From assembly GCA_017608295.1 (NCBI GenBank), contig JAFCGF010000025.1, positions 1-27,099 of the forward strand: 27,099 nt of DNA, given 5' to 3'. The number at the start of each line of letters is the position of its first letter. The first letter of the stretch is position 1. This stretch comes from Candidatus Woesearchaeota archaeon. GTDB taxonomy: Archaea; Nanoarchaeota; Nanoarchaeia; Woesearchaeales; JAGVZT01. Both the position numbers and the translations under genes were made by a program. Below the pieces are notes generated by a model. It had not been told where the DNA came from and searched no databases. It worked only from the letters and a program-made list of their open reading frames with translations. This document shows, one piece after another, positions 16,615 through 24,601 of this stretch.

Positions 16615-17091
16615 ATGACATTTTTCAGGGGAAAATACCGTAAAAATTCTATTCGTAGACCGAATTTTGATTACTCTTCTACAGGATATTATTTTATCAC
16701 TATCCTGACGAAAGAACGAAAATATTTTTTCAGTTCCGTTCTTAATAAAAAGATGCAGTTGAACGATACCGGAAAGATTGTATGGGAGTGCTGGCGCACA
16801 ATTCCGGATCATTATCCCAACGCAAAACTGGGTGCGTTTGTCGTGATGCCAAATCATATTCATGGAATTGTTATCATATGTAGGTGCGAGGCATGCCTCG
16901 CACCTACATTGGGAAATGTCATCGGATCATTCAAATCGGCGGTTACGAAAATCATCCGCGAATCCGGGAATCCTGATTTCGGCTGGCATCGGCGGTATCA
17001 CGACCGTGTCATCCGCGATCCCGTCGAACTGGCAATGGCAGAGGAATACATCCGCACCAACCCCGAACGTTGGGGGGATACAACGACGTAA
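16615..17091 (+). CDS. REP-associated tyrosine transposase (RAYT, Y1/IS200-like HUH nuclease)
   Basis: The 158-aa protein has the family N-terminus RRPNFDYSSTGYYFIT and the HUH metal motif VVMPNHIHGIV (His81, His83). The C-terminal block is WHRRYHDRVIRD...EEYIRTNPERW, in which Tyr128 is the likely nucleophile (Tyr145 is the alternative). RAYTs are single-copy domesticated relatives of IS200/IS605 transposases that nick at REP palindromes. Residues about 88-99 are encoded by a 32-bp perfect palindrome of the same family as the REP copies that follow the gene, and the stop codon lies inside the next REP. The length and motifs look intact, so it may be active. The palindrome codes the variable loop between HUH and SFKSAVTK. 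Confidence 0.9.
   Translation: MTFFRGKYRKNSIRRPNFDYSSTGYYFITILTKERKYFFSSVLNKKMQLNDTGKIVWECWRTIPDHYPNAKLGAFVVMPNHIHGIVIICRCEACLAPTLGNVIGSFKSAVTKIIRESGNPDFGWHRRYHDRVIRDPVELAMAEEYIRTNPERWGDTTT
16878..16909. repeat. REP-like palindrome inside the RAYT coding sequence
   Basis: A perfect 32-bp palindrome whose core is GGCATGCC, flanked by GC on both sides, with outer arms ATGTAGG and CCTACAT. It shares its 28-bp layout with the REP at 17088-17115. Confidence 0.85.
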
Positions 17092-17115
17092 GGGCTGGGC
17101 ATGCCCAGCCCCTAC
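17088..17115. repeat. REP palindrome overlapping the RAYT stop codon
   Basis: A 20-bp perfect palindrome (17092-17111, core GGGCATGCCC) with flanking GTA and TAC arms. Its left arm contains the TAA stop of the RAYT gene (17089-17091). It could also act as a terminator hairpin. Confidence 0.85.
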
Positions 17116-17204
17116 GGTGGGATCCACATCCGCTGGTATATGGATGCATCGGGCATGCCCAGCCCCTACGGTGGGATCCACATCCGCTGGTATATGGATG
17201 CATC
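17097..17204. repeat. Two identical 54-bp tandem units containing REP half-sites
   Basis: The units 17097-17150 and 17151-17204 are identical; a third begins at 17205 and diverges after GGGCATGCCC. Each unit holds the right REP half (ending CAGCCCCTAC), then a spacer with CATCC and GGATG arms. Confidence 0.9.
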
Positions 17205-17224
17205 GGGCATGCCCCGTCCCTACG
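17205..17224. repeat. Third, partial REP half-site
   Basis: GGGCATGCCCCGTCCCTAC-like sequence that starts as the 54-bp unit does but changes in its right arm and has no matching left arm. Confidence 0.6.
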
Positions 17225-17285
17225 CCATGAATATTTACCCCCATATCAGGGTCTCCTCATCTTTATGTGTATTATGATAACATTG

Positions 17286-17311
17286 GTACGAACGGGACAT
17301 GCCCGTCCTAC
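17286..17311. repeat. Degenerate REP-like palindrome
   Basis: Outer arms GTA and TAC, inner arms ACGGG and CCCGT around ACATG. It has the REP layout but is imperfect, and ends the REP cluster. Confidence 0.6.
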
Positions 17312-17348
17312 ATAAAAATCAAACAGGATATATATGTAAGAAAATCTA

Positions 17349-17356
17349 TACTTTTG
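17349..17356 (+). promoter_or_regulatory. Candidate -7 element for the polysaccharide operon
   Basis: TACTTTTG fits TAnnTTTG and lies 29 bases before the ATG at 17386. No TTG stands at the usual distance upstream, so this is a weak or regulated promoter at best. Confidence 0.35.
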
Positions 17357-17385
17357 CAACAAAATAAACGTTAATATTATCCTAA

Positions 17386-18915
17386 ATGAGGATTATCCTG
17401 TTTGCCGCATTGTTCTCTCTGTTTTTACTCACTGTTCACATCTCCGATGCTCAGTCAGTACAGGATACCATTGAGCGGGCTAAACAGCTTCGGGATAAAG
17501 GCAACCTTTGTAAGGCCTTGAAACTGCTCGGCCCGTATCATGCTGTTCATCCGGATGACCTGAATTCTGCATGGATCTATGCGCAAATATCATACTGGGC
17601 CGGACGATATAAAAAATCGCAATCACTTTATGAGCAAGCGATTCATCTCCATCCCGGCAATCTTTATATTCAGCTTGATTATGCTAAAATGCTTGTGGAT
17701 ATTGGCAAATATGCTAAAGCGCAACCCTACCTTCAAAACTATCTGAACTATGATTCAACCAATGTTCAGGCCCAACTTGCCATGGCGAAAATGTCGTTTT
17801 GGAAAGGACATTACAGAGAAGCAGCCAGCAGGGCAGAGGCACTGATTAAAGTTGCTCCGGACGACCAGGCTTCCTCAAACCTGCTCGATGAAATCACTCT
17901 GGCCAGATCACCCTGGTTGGGCCTGAATGCTTCATATTATACCGATAACCAGCCGCTTCAAACTATCTCACCGGTGATCGAAAGTGGCATATCTCTGCAT
18001 GCACTCTCTACGTTGCGTTTTAGAATCCGGACTCCTGTCTTTTATCAGAACGGAACATTCACCAATGCGTTGTGGTTACAGGCCGGTAACAGCATGTTTA
18101 TCTGGAAAGGGAGATGGAGGATCAATGCAGATGCCGGGATATTGAAATATCCTTATAAAAACACCATTGCCTGGACTGGAAGTCTGGGGGTGGAAAAAAC
18201 ATCATTCCATCATCTGGTTGTAGCTGCAAAGGTTGAAAGGAAACCTTATTTTTCAACAGGAAGTAGCGTGGATACGGTGATCAATGAGAATTATGTAGCA
18301 GCTGCCATCGGCTGGGATAACATGAACTCGTGGAACGGGAAAGTCTCCTTCAACCTGGATTACTTCCTGGCCGATAAAAACTCCATCTACTCCTTCACCG
18401 CCTGGGGACTTGCACCTCCCATCAAAGCTTCGGTGTTCGATTTCCGGCTGGGATACGGTTTCGGCTACAGCACTACTGATGAAAATCGCTTTGAACCCGT
18501 CGGAAAAAAAGCAGATATTATAGCCAACTATGATTCTACTATTGGCATCAAAGGGATCTACTATCCCTATTTCACACCGGATGACCAGGCCATCCATTCA
18601 GCGTTGATATCCATCGGGGTTCACCCGGTGAAAGGATTCGATATCGGCATTAGTGGGAACCTGGGAGTTTATGCAACCGCACAGATTCCCTATTTTTATC
18701 TCGATACCAATAGCTTCGGTTCCATTGTGATTAAAAAGGGATTCAGCAAGGAGCGCTATTTCCCTTTTACTGTCAGCGCCTTTGCAGCAATTCAACTTTC
18801 GAAAAAAATCAGCCTTCGTGCCGATTACAGCTACAACAGCACCTATTTTTATACGAGCCATTATGTTGGGTTACAACTGAAGGTGCATATTTGGCGCAAG
18901 ACAAAAAGGAAATAA
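17386..18915 (+). CDS. Outer-membrane TPR/beta-barrel protein, candidate polysaccharide exporter
   Basis: The 509-aa product has a signal peptide (MRIILFAALFSLFLLTVHIS, ending DAQ). TPR repeats follow over about 25-170 (for example YKKSQSLYEQAIHLHPGN and YAKAQPYLQNYLNYD). The rest (about 180-509) shows alternating amphipathic strands, such as TLRFRIRTPVFYQ, GKVSFNLDYFLADK, FRLGYGFGYSTT and ISLRADYSYNSTYFYT. This arrangement resembles YaiO-type and PgaA/BcsC-type proteins, in which a periplasmic TPR scaffold feeds a barrel. The last residue is Lys, not the usual Phe. It begins a tight operon and is followed 25 bp later by a GT2 synthase, so I infer a role in polymer export. A plain YaiO-like barrel of unknown role is the alternative. 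Confidence 0.75.
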   Translation: MRIILFAALFSLFLLTVHISDAQSVQDTIERAKQLRDKGNLCKALKLLGPYHAVHPDDLNSAWIYAQISYWAGRYKKSQSLYEQAIHLHPGNLYIQLDYAKMLVDIGKYAKAQPYLQNYLNYDSTNVQAQLAMAKMSFWKGHYREAASRAEALIKVAPDDQASSNLLDEITLARSPWLGLNASYYTDNQPLQTISPVIESGISLHALSTLRFRIRTPVFYQNGTFTNALWLQAGNSMFIWKGRWRINADAGILKYPYKNTIAWTGSLGVEKTSFHHLVVAAKVERKPYFSTGSSVDTVINENYVAAAIGWDNMNSWNGKVSFNLDYFLADKNSIYSFTAWGLAPPIKASVFDFRLGYGFGYSTTDENRFEPVGKKADIIANYDSTIGIKGIYYPYFTPDDQAIHSALISIGVHPVKGFDIGISGNLGVYATAQIPYFYLDTNSFGSIVIKKGFSKERYFPFTVSAFAAIQLSKKISLRADYSYNSTYFYTSHYVGLQLKVHIWRKTKRK

Positions 18916-18940
18916 CGAGCTCTAAAATAGACTGGATAAG

Positions 18941-20554
18941 ATGAATGCAACACTTCGGGATGATTTATGGGTGACCAGGAGATCAAAGGATCCTACCAGA
19001 ACCGACTTGTTTATCCTTTTATCACTGACCATTGCAGGATTGATAGGTATCTATAAGATGAGCGAATGGTGGTTTAGAACAGAGCATATCAGTAACTTGA
19101 CGTTGTTTGTGATACTGAGCACTTTTTTCTGGTATGGAATGTTACGAACCATATTGATATGGATAAATTATTTGAGAGTAAGCAGCCCCGTTAAAACTCC
19201 CGTCCCCGAACCCGGTTTGAGTGTTGCAGTTTTTACCACCGCCGCACCTGGCGAACCTGTCTCGATGTTCGAGAATACTTTTAAAGCGCTTCAGAACCTG
19301 AACTATCCTCATACAACATATTTGTTAGATAGTACTGAAGATACTGCTTATAAAGAATTGGCTGAAAAATATGGGGTAATATGGTTAGACCTTGCAAATT
19401 TACCGGGAGCCAAAGCCGGAAAAATTAATAAGGCCCTTCGTATGACCAACGAAGAATTTATCTTGATCTTAGACCCTGACCATATTGTTTTTCCAAATTT
19501 CCTGGACGAAACGCTGGGTTTCTTTAAAGACGAGAAAGTGGGCTTTGTACAGGTAAGTCAGGGATACTATAACATGTATCGTTCTTTTGTGGCAAAAGGT
19601 GCCGCAGAGCAAACATATACCTTTTACGGGCCTACGCAAATGGGATTATTTGGTTACAACGGAGCAGTAGCCATCGGCGCCAACTGCACGTTTCGGCGCA
19701 AAGCTTTAGAGAGTATAGGTGGCCATGCCCAGGGATTGGCAGAAGACTTACAAACTTCTATCCGGATTCACGCGAAAGGTTGGAAATCCATCTACAATCC
19801 GGTTATTGTGAGCAGGGGACTGGTGCCGGAAGATTTTGCCTCTTTCAGCAAGCAACAGCTAAAATGGGCCCGGGGTGCTTTTGAATTGCTGTTTGATGAA
19901 ATTCCCTCTGCACTGAAAAACCTCAGTTTCTGGCAAAAAATTTCTTATCTGTCCATAGGAACATACTATTTATTTGGAACAGCAACTACATTTTTTATTA
20001 TTATCCCGTTTTTATATTTTTTCCTGAAATTAGTTCCGGCAAACATGGATATCATTGAATTTATCCAATTGGGAACTGTTATCCTGTTTGTTGCCATGGC
20101 CATCTATTTATATGCTCAACGGTTTCTGGCAGATAGAAAAACGGAAAGTGGATTTCACTGGAGAGGTACGATATTGAAATATGCCTCTGTTCCGGTGTTT
20201 TTTTACGCATTTATGTTGACTTTAGTACATAAAAAGATCCCATATATTGCTACTGCTAAAACAGCCGTGAGAAGTTTTATGAATCCCTTTGTAATACCTC
20301 TGATTGCATATGTAGGATTATTTTTATTTACGGTCCTGGGAGTTTATATAAACAGAAGATATTTTATTCCTGAAAGCGAATTGTCGTTCACCCGCCAACA
20401 AACCTGGGGAATGTTGGGATTTTCATTTGTCGTGTTAATTCAATCTGTTGGCGGACTATGGGCGGCTTATTCGGCAGTTAGGTTAAAACCCGAAGATGCC
20501 TGGAGCAGGATTATCATCAAAAAAGATAAATCGTTTAAAGTAAAAAACAGATAA
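18941..20554 (+). CDS. Membrane-embedded family 2 glycosyltransferase, cellulose-synthase-like
   Basis: The 537-aa protein has two N-terminal transmembrane helices (about 23-40, 53-78) and about five at the C-terminal end (from 333 on). Between them lies a GT-A catalytic domain. Motifs typical of processive GT2 enzymes are visible: LLD (Asp130), KAGKINKAL (159-166), DPDH (Asp178, Asp180), GANCTFRRKAL (246-256), AEDL (Glu268, Asp269, in place of TED) and QQLKW (305-309, in place of QxxRW). It probably uses a nucleotide sugar on the cytoplasmic side and pushes the growing chain through the membrane. There is no PilZ domain in the C-terminal part. The next three genes make a CDP-deoxysugar, but whether it is the substrate is not known. 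Confidence 0.85.
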   Translation: MNATLRDDLWVTRRSKDPTRTDLFILLSLTIAGLIGIYKMSEWWFRTEHISNLTLFVILSTFFWYGMLRTILIWINYLRVSSPVKTPVPEPGLSVAVFTTAAPGEPVSMFENTFKALQNLNYPHTTYLLDSTEDTAYKELAEKYGVIWLDLANLPGAKAGKINKALRMTNEEFILILDPDHIVFPNFLDETLGFFKDEKVGFVQVSQGYYNMYRSFVAKGAAEQTYTFYGPTQMGLFGYNGAVAIGANCTFRRKALESIGGHAQGLAEDLQTSIRIHAKGWKSIYNPVIVSRGLVPEDFASFSKQQLKWARGAFELLFDEIPSALKNLSFWQKISYLSIGTYYLFGTATTFFIIIPFLYFFLKLVPANMDIIEFIQLGTVILFVAMAIYLYAQRFLADRKTESGFHWRGTILKYASVPVFFYAFMLTLVHKKIPYIATAKTAVRSFMNPFVIPLIAYVGLFLFTVLGVYINRRYFIPESELSFTRQQTWGMLGFSFVVLIQSVGGLWAAYSAVRLKPEDAWSRIIIKKDKSFKVKNR

Positions 20555-20557
20555 TAC

Positions 20558-21334
20558 ATGAAAACACTCTTATTAGCCGGTGGTTTCGGAACCCGGTTTA
20601 GCGAAGAAACCGAACTTAAGCCAAAACCCATGATCACCATTGGCCCCTACCCAATCCTCTGGCATATCATGAAAATCTATTCTCAACATGGATTTAATGA
20701 TTTCGTCGTTTTATTAGGATATAAAGGATATGTAATAAAAGAGTACTTTGTTAACTATTTTATGCATCAAAGCGACCTGGAAATAGATATATCCAACAAT
20801 CAGGTTAATATCCTGAATACAAAATCAGAACCCTGGAAAATAACTCTTATAGATACAGGGCTGGAAACAATGACAGGCGGAAGGATCTTGCAGGCCAAAG
20901 AGGTGCTGGGTGATGAAACGTTCATGCTTACCTATGGAGATGGAGTGGGAAATGTAAATATCCGGGAATTGGTCGGGTTTCATAAAAACCATGGGAAATT
21001 GGTTACGATGACAACTGTTCAGCCCGAAGGCCGGTTTGGCGGTGTGTCTTTTGATGAAGAATCAGGGTTGGTAGATAAGTTCCAGGAAAAACCTATGGGG
21101 GACGGGAATTGGATAAATGCCGGTTTCTTTGTGTGTGAACCTGGAGCCTTGGAATATATACAAGGTGGATTGCCCACTATATGGGAGAGAGACCCGTTGG
21201 AAAATCTGGCCAGAGACAGAGAGTTGTTTACCTATAAACACAAGGGATTCTGGAAGCCAATGGATACGCAACGGGACCATAAACAATTGAATGACATGTG
21301 GAATCAAAACAAAGCATTATGGAAAACATGGTAA
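20558..21334 (+). CDS. rfbF: Glucose-1-phosphate cytidylyltransferase
   Basis: The enzyme makes CDP-glucose from CTP and glucose-1-phosphate, the first step to CDP-6-deoxysugars. The nucleotidyltransferase signature LLLAGGFGTRFSEET and ELKPKPMITIG lie at the N-terminus. Family-typical LTYGDGVGNVN (Mg-binding Asp), FGGVSFDEESGLVDKFQEKP, NAGFFVCEP and FWKPMDTQRD follow. The length of 258 aa matches RfbF (257). It starts 3 bases after the GT2 stop and its stop overlaps the next gene, so translation is probably coupled. Confidence 0.93.
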   Translation: MKTLLLAGGFGTRFSEETELKPKPMITIGPYPILWHIMKIYSQHGFNDFVVLLGYKGYVIKEYFVNYFMHQSDLEIDISNNQVNILNTKSEPWKITLIDTGLETMTGGRILQAKEVLGDETFMLTYGDGVGNVNIRELVGFHKNHGKLVTMTTVQPEGRFGGVSFDEESGLVDKFQEKPMGDGNWINAGFFVCEPGALEYIQGGLPTIWERDPLENLARDRELFTYKHKGFWKPMDTQRDHKQLNDMWNQNKALWKTW

Positions 21335-22437
21335 GCTTTAAAGGATTGTTTGGCGGTGTCTATAAAGGGAAAAAAGTTCTCGTTACCGGACATACCGGGT
21401 TTAAAGGATCCTGGCTGGCGCTCTGGCTGCTTCAGATGGGAGCTGATGTCTATGGTTTTGCTTTAAAAAATGATGATTTACTCAATCATATTGACCTTTT
21501 GAAGCTCCCTATTCAACATAAATATGGTGATATTACGGAAACAGGTTCCCTGGATGCCTATATTCAGGAGATTCAACCGGAAATCGTTTTTCATCTCGCC
21601 GCCCAGGCTCTTGTCAAGAAATCATATACCGACCCGGTTGAAACCTTTTCTACTAATGTAATAGGGACCCTATTGCTATTTGAATCTTGCAGGAAGTGTG
21701 CATCAGTAAAAGCAATTGTAAATGTTACAAGCGACAAGTGCTATGAGAACAAAGAATGGATCTGGGGATACAGAGAGAATGAACCTCTTGGAGGCTATGA
21801 CCCATACAGCGCATCGAAAGCCTGTTCTGAAATAGTGACTTCTTCTTATAGAGATTCTTATTTCAACATTGAAAAATATAACGTGTCGCACGAGGTTTTA
21901 ATAGCAAGCGGCAGAGCGGGAAACGTGATTGGTGGAGGAGATTGGGCTGCTGACAGGTTGATCCCTGATATTGCAAGGGCAACTGCTAAAAAAGAGACGG
22001 TAAGGATAAGGAGCCCCAAAGCTACCCGCCCATGGCAACACGTTTTGGAACCACTGAGTGGATACCTTACATTAGGCTGGCAGCTTCTGGAGAAAAATAT
22101 AAATTATGCAGAAGCATGGAATTTCGGGCCTGATGTTTCCAGCAATTTACCGGTGGATGAGATCACAGAGTTATCAAAAAAATACTGGGAAGATATAAAA
22201 ATAGAATTCAGTAAAGATCCCGATGACCGGCACGAAGCGCATTTGCTTATGCTGGATTGCTCAAAAGCCAATAAAGTAATGAAATGGAAGCTGGTGTGGG
22301 GGATTGATAAAACCCTTGAAAAAACCATTGGTTGGTACAGAGATTTTTACGTTTTTGCGAAAGTTGATTCCCTGGATCATTTGACAGAGTATATAAGCGA
22401 TGCTTTCAAAGCAAATGTAATATGGACCATTCATTAG
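21319..22437 (+). CDS. rfbG: CDP-glucose 4,6-dehydratase
   Basis: The product converts CDP-glucose to CDP-4-keto-6-deoxyglucose using bound NAD. It is an extended SDR: LVTGHTGFKGSWLALW at about 21-36, FHLAAQALVKKSY at 91-103, VTSDKCYENKEW at 136-147 and the catalytic YSASK at 163-167 (Tyr163, Lys167). SGRAGNVIGGGDWA is a further family motif. The frame can begin at GTG 21298, ATG 21319 or ATG 21328; I prefer 21319, since homologues begin a few residues before GKKVLVTG. It overlaps the end of rfbF and its own end overlaps the next gene by 16 bases. Confidence 0.92.
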   Translation: MENMVSFKGLFGGVYKGKKVLVTGHTGFKGSWLALWLLQMGADVYGFALKNDDLLNHIDLLKLPIQHKYGDITETGSLDAYIQEIQPEIVFHLAAQALVKKSYTDPVETFSTNVIGTLLLFESCRKCASVKAIVNVTSDKCYENKEWIWGYRENEPLGGYDPYSASKACSEIVTSSYRDSYFNIEKYNVSHEVLIASGRAGNVIGGGDWAADRLIPDIARATAKKETVRIRSPKATRPWQHVLEPLSGYLTLGWQLLEKNINYAEAWNFGPDVSSNLPVDEITELSKKYWEDIKIEFSKDPDDRHEAHLLMLDCSKANKVMKWKLVWGIDKTLEKTIGWYRDFYVFAKVDSLDHLTEYISDAFKANVIWTIH

Positions 22438-23330
22438 AGAATAAAAAAATACTGGTAACCGGTGGTGCAGGGTATTTAGGTTCTTCCCTGGTACAATTCT
22501 TACGCCGGAAGGGATCTGATGTTTTTATTATTTCGTTAGAGGCGAAAAAAAGCGAACACGATTATCCGGTTGATATTACCAATTTTGATGAACTGGATGA
22601 AGCCATTCAGCAAATTGATCCGGATATCGTTTATCATTTAGCTGCTTGTATTAGTCGCAACAGGGATTTTAGCATTTTTGAAAAGATGTTGAACGTTAAT
22701 GTGACTGGAACTTTGAATTTATTAAGATCATTGGAACAAACTGAATACAAGCAGTTTATATTTACTTCTACAAGTGAAATTTACGGGAATAATGCATCCC
22801 CTTTTCATGAAGATCTTTTGCCGAGACCCGTTTCACCCTATTCGTTAACCAAAGTGATGGCTGAGAACCTGATCAACACATTCTGCCGGCAACACAATAG
22901 GAATTATACGATTTTGAGGTTGTTCAACTTCTATGGGGAAAACATGTCGGAAGATTTTTTCATTTCTCAAATGATCAATACCCTAAAAAGAGGTGAAGAT
23001 TTTTTAATGACGAAAGGGGAACAAACCCGGGATTTTCTATTTGTAGAGGATGTAATCCGGGCCATGGTACTTGCTGCCGAAAAACCCACAGCCTGCAATG
23101 AAACATTCAATGTTTGCAGTGGAACCGGAACCCCTATCGCCTCATTGGCAGAATTGATCAACAGGAAACAAACCGGGACAGCAAAGATTAAGACCGGGGC
23201 TCTTCCGTACCGTGAAAATGAAGTCTGGGAGATGGTTGGAGCTATAGCGAAAAGTAAAGAGAAACTAGGATTTAATCCTGATTATTCGTTGAATGAAGGA
23301 ATTGAGAAAATCTTAAAAACGAGTGAATAA
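22422..23330 (+). CDS. NAD(P)-dependent sugar-nucleotide reductase/epimerase (extended SDR)
   Basis: The 302-aa protein has TGGAGYLGSS (13-22), VYHLAACISRN (70-80), FTSTSEIYGN (114-123) and the catalytic pair in SPYSLTKVMAE (Tyr140, Lys144), then DFLFVEDVIRA. Coming directly after rfbFG it most likely acts on CDP-4-keto-6-deoxyglucose, reducing or epimerising C4 as CDP-abequose/paratose synthase-like enzymes do. No 3-dehydrase (ddhC-type) gene is present in the window, so a 6-deoxyhexose rather than a 3,6-dideoxyhexose is suggested (inference). Its exact product cannot be told from sequence. Confidence 0.82.
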   Translation: MDHSLENKKILVTGGAGYLGSSLVQFLRRKGSDVFIISLEAKKSEHDYPVDITNFDELDEAIQQIDPDIVYHLAACISRNRDFSIFEKMLNVNVTGTLNLLRSLEQTEYKQFIFTSTSEIYGNNASPFHEDLLPRPVSPYSLTKVMAENLINTFCRQHNRNYTILRLFNFYGENMSEDFFISQMINTLKRGEDFLMTKGEQTRDFLFVEDVIRAMVLAAEKPTACNETFNVCSGTGTPIASLAELINRKQTGTAKIKTGALPYRENEVWEMVGAIAKSKEKLGFNPDYSLNEGIEKILKTSE

Positions 23331-23359
23331 ATTATATCATATATCCAATTAGGCAAACA

Positions 23360-24535
23360 ATGAAAACCAGATTAAAAAGAATATACAGGTTACTTTATGT
23401 GTTATTAGCGCTGATCGTGGGATTTCTGCTTGTGTTTTTTATAGCAAAAATAAGTACAACAACAGAGGGGCCTATCAGCACTCTTTTCAGTAAAACCAAT
23501 TCATTTATTGAAGGTGTGGAAGATGATTTGATATTAGAAGAGAGAGAGGGATTAAGATCTGAAAAATTATATTGGTTTGGAGAATTCAGAGACGATAAAT
23601 CCAAACTGATCAGTTCGAAAATTATTTTATTGGGAGCATCGGATAACACGCAGGTAGATTCTTATGAAAAGATAATTGACCTGGAAGATACTTTACATGT
23701 TACTTTTCCAATCATTCACATATACAAAGCCTGGGGAGGGGGGAAGGAACATGAATTTCCGAAAATTGAAGCAGAAACGATATATAAGTTAGGGTCTGTT
23801 CCTATGATTACCTGGGAACCATGGGTGGGAGCATTTTCGATAAAGGATTTTCCCGATATCGAACCCTCGCTTGAAAAACGTGATAAAGGATCATTGGCTT
23901 CTATTGCCAGGGGAGATTATGATAGTTATATTAAAGAATGGGCATTGGAAGCAAAAGCGTTTAATCATCCTGTATATCTCAGGTTCGGACACGAAATGAA
24001 CGACCCTTATCACTATCCATGGGGGCCGCAGAATAATTATGCCGAAGATTATATCGGTGCATGGCAACATGTACATGAAATATTTATAAAGAACCAGGTG
24101 GACAATATCATCTGGGTATGGAATCCACACCTTTCTTATGACATTGAAGGTTACTATCCAGGTGATGATTATGTAGATATAATTTCGTTTGGGATATTGA
24201 ATTTTGGAGCCAGTCTTGCCTGGAGTAAATGGTGGACATTTGACGAGTTATTCTCAAACAGCTATCAACCTCTCAGTGAATATGGAAAACCTATGATGAT
24301 ATCAGAGTTTGGCTCCCTGAGTGTTGGCGGAGACAGGGCAGAGTGGTTTAAATACGCTATTCAAACTATTCCTGAAAATTATCCGGCAATTAATTCAATT
24401 ATTTTCTTTCATTATTCCAATGAAACCAGTACGGATAAATCACTGGATTGGTATATCATTGATGATACCCTTACCACCCGGACAATCGTAAGTCAACTGC
24501 AACAATGGCCTGATTCCCTGAAGCCAGTCAATTGA
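23360..24535 (+). CDS. Membrane-anchored GH26-like glycoside hydrolase
   Basis: The 391-aa protein has an N-terminal anchor (about 11-30, LLYVLLALIVGFLLVFFIAK) and a GH26-like (mannanase family) TIM barrel. Seen motifs are TWEPW (151-155), YLRFGHEMNDPYHYPWG with putative acid/base Glu212, IIWVWNPH (250-257) and MMISEFGS with putative nucleophile Glu316. GH26 enzymes cut beta-mannans or related glucans and xylans. At the end of a GT2 operon it recalls the dedicated hydrolases BcsZ or AlgL that trim polymer during export (inference). It starts 29 bp after the SDR gene. No terminator is obvious after it; the next gene has its own promoter. Confidence 0.83.
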   Translation: MKTRLKRIYRLLYVLLALIVGFLLVFFIAKISTTTEGPISTLFSKTNSFIEGVEDDLILEEREGLRSEKLYWFGEFRDDKSKLISSKIILLGASDNTQVDSYEKIIDLEDTLHVTFPIIHIYKAWGGGKEHEFPKIEAETIYKLGSVPMITWEPWVGAFSIKDFPDIEPSLEKRDKGSLASIARGDYDSYIKEWALEAKAFNHPVYLRFGHEMNDPYHYPWGPQNNYAEDYIGAWQHVHEIFIKNQVDNIIWVWNPHLSYDIEGYYPGDDYVDIISFGILNFGASLAWSKWWTFDELFSNSYQPLSEYGKPMMISEFGSLSVGGDRAEWFKYAIQTIPENYPAINSIIFFHYSNETSTDKSLDWYIIDDTLTTRTIVSQLQQWPDSLKPVN

Positions 24536-24547
24536 TCTTCTGTCAGA

Positions 24548-24579
24548 TTGATAATCATCACATATTTTTTGTATCTTTG
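24548..24579 (+). promoter_or_regulatory. Bacteroidota-type promoter for the first lipoprotein gene
   Basis: TTG at 24548-24550, spacer of 21 bp, TATCTTTG at 24572-24579: a full match to TTG / TAnnTTTG. It starts transcription about 15-20 bases before the ATG at 24602. It also shows that an apparent in-frame TTG start at 24548 is not the real start. Confidence 0.75.
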
Positions 24580-24601
24580 GTGTGGACCAATCATTCATAC
24601 C

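Noticed and set aside
17097..17224. CRISPR array
   Set aside because: The units are contiguous and identical, without variable spacers, and there are no cas genes.
17070..17315. Open frames on both strands reading GHAQPLRW or similar repeats
   Set aside because: They are translations of the REP repeats, not genes.
24548..24601. Earlier TTG start for lipoprotein copy 1
   Set aside because: That TTG is the -33 element of a perfect promoter, and the lipoprotein signal begins at 24602.
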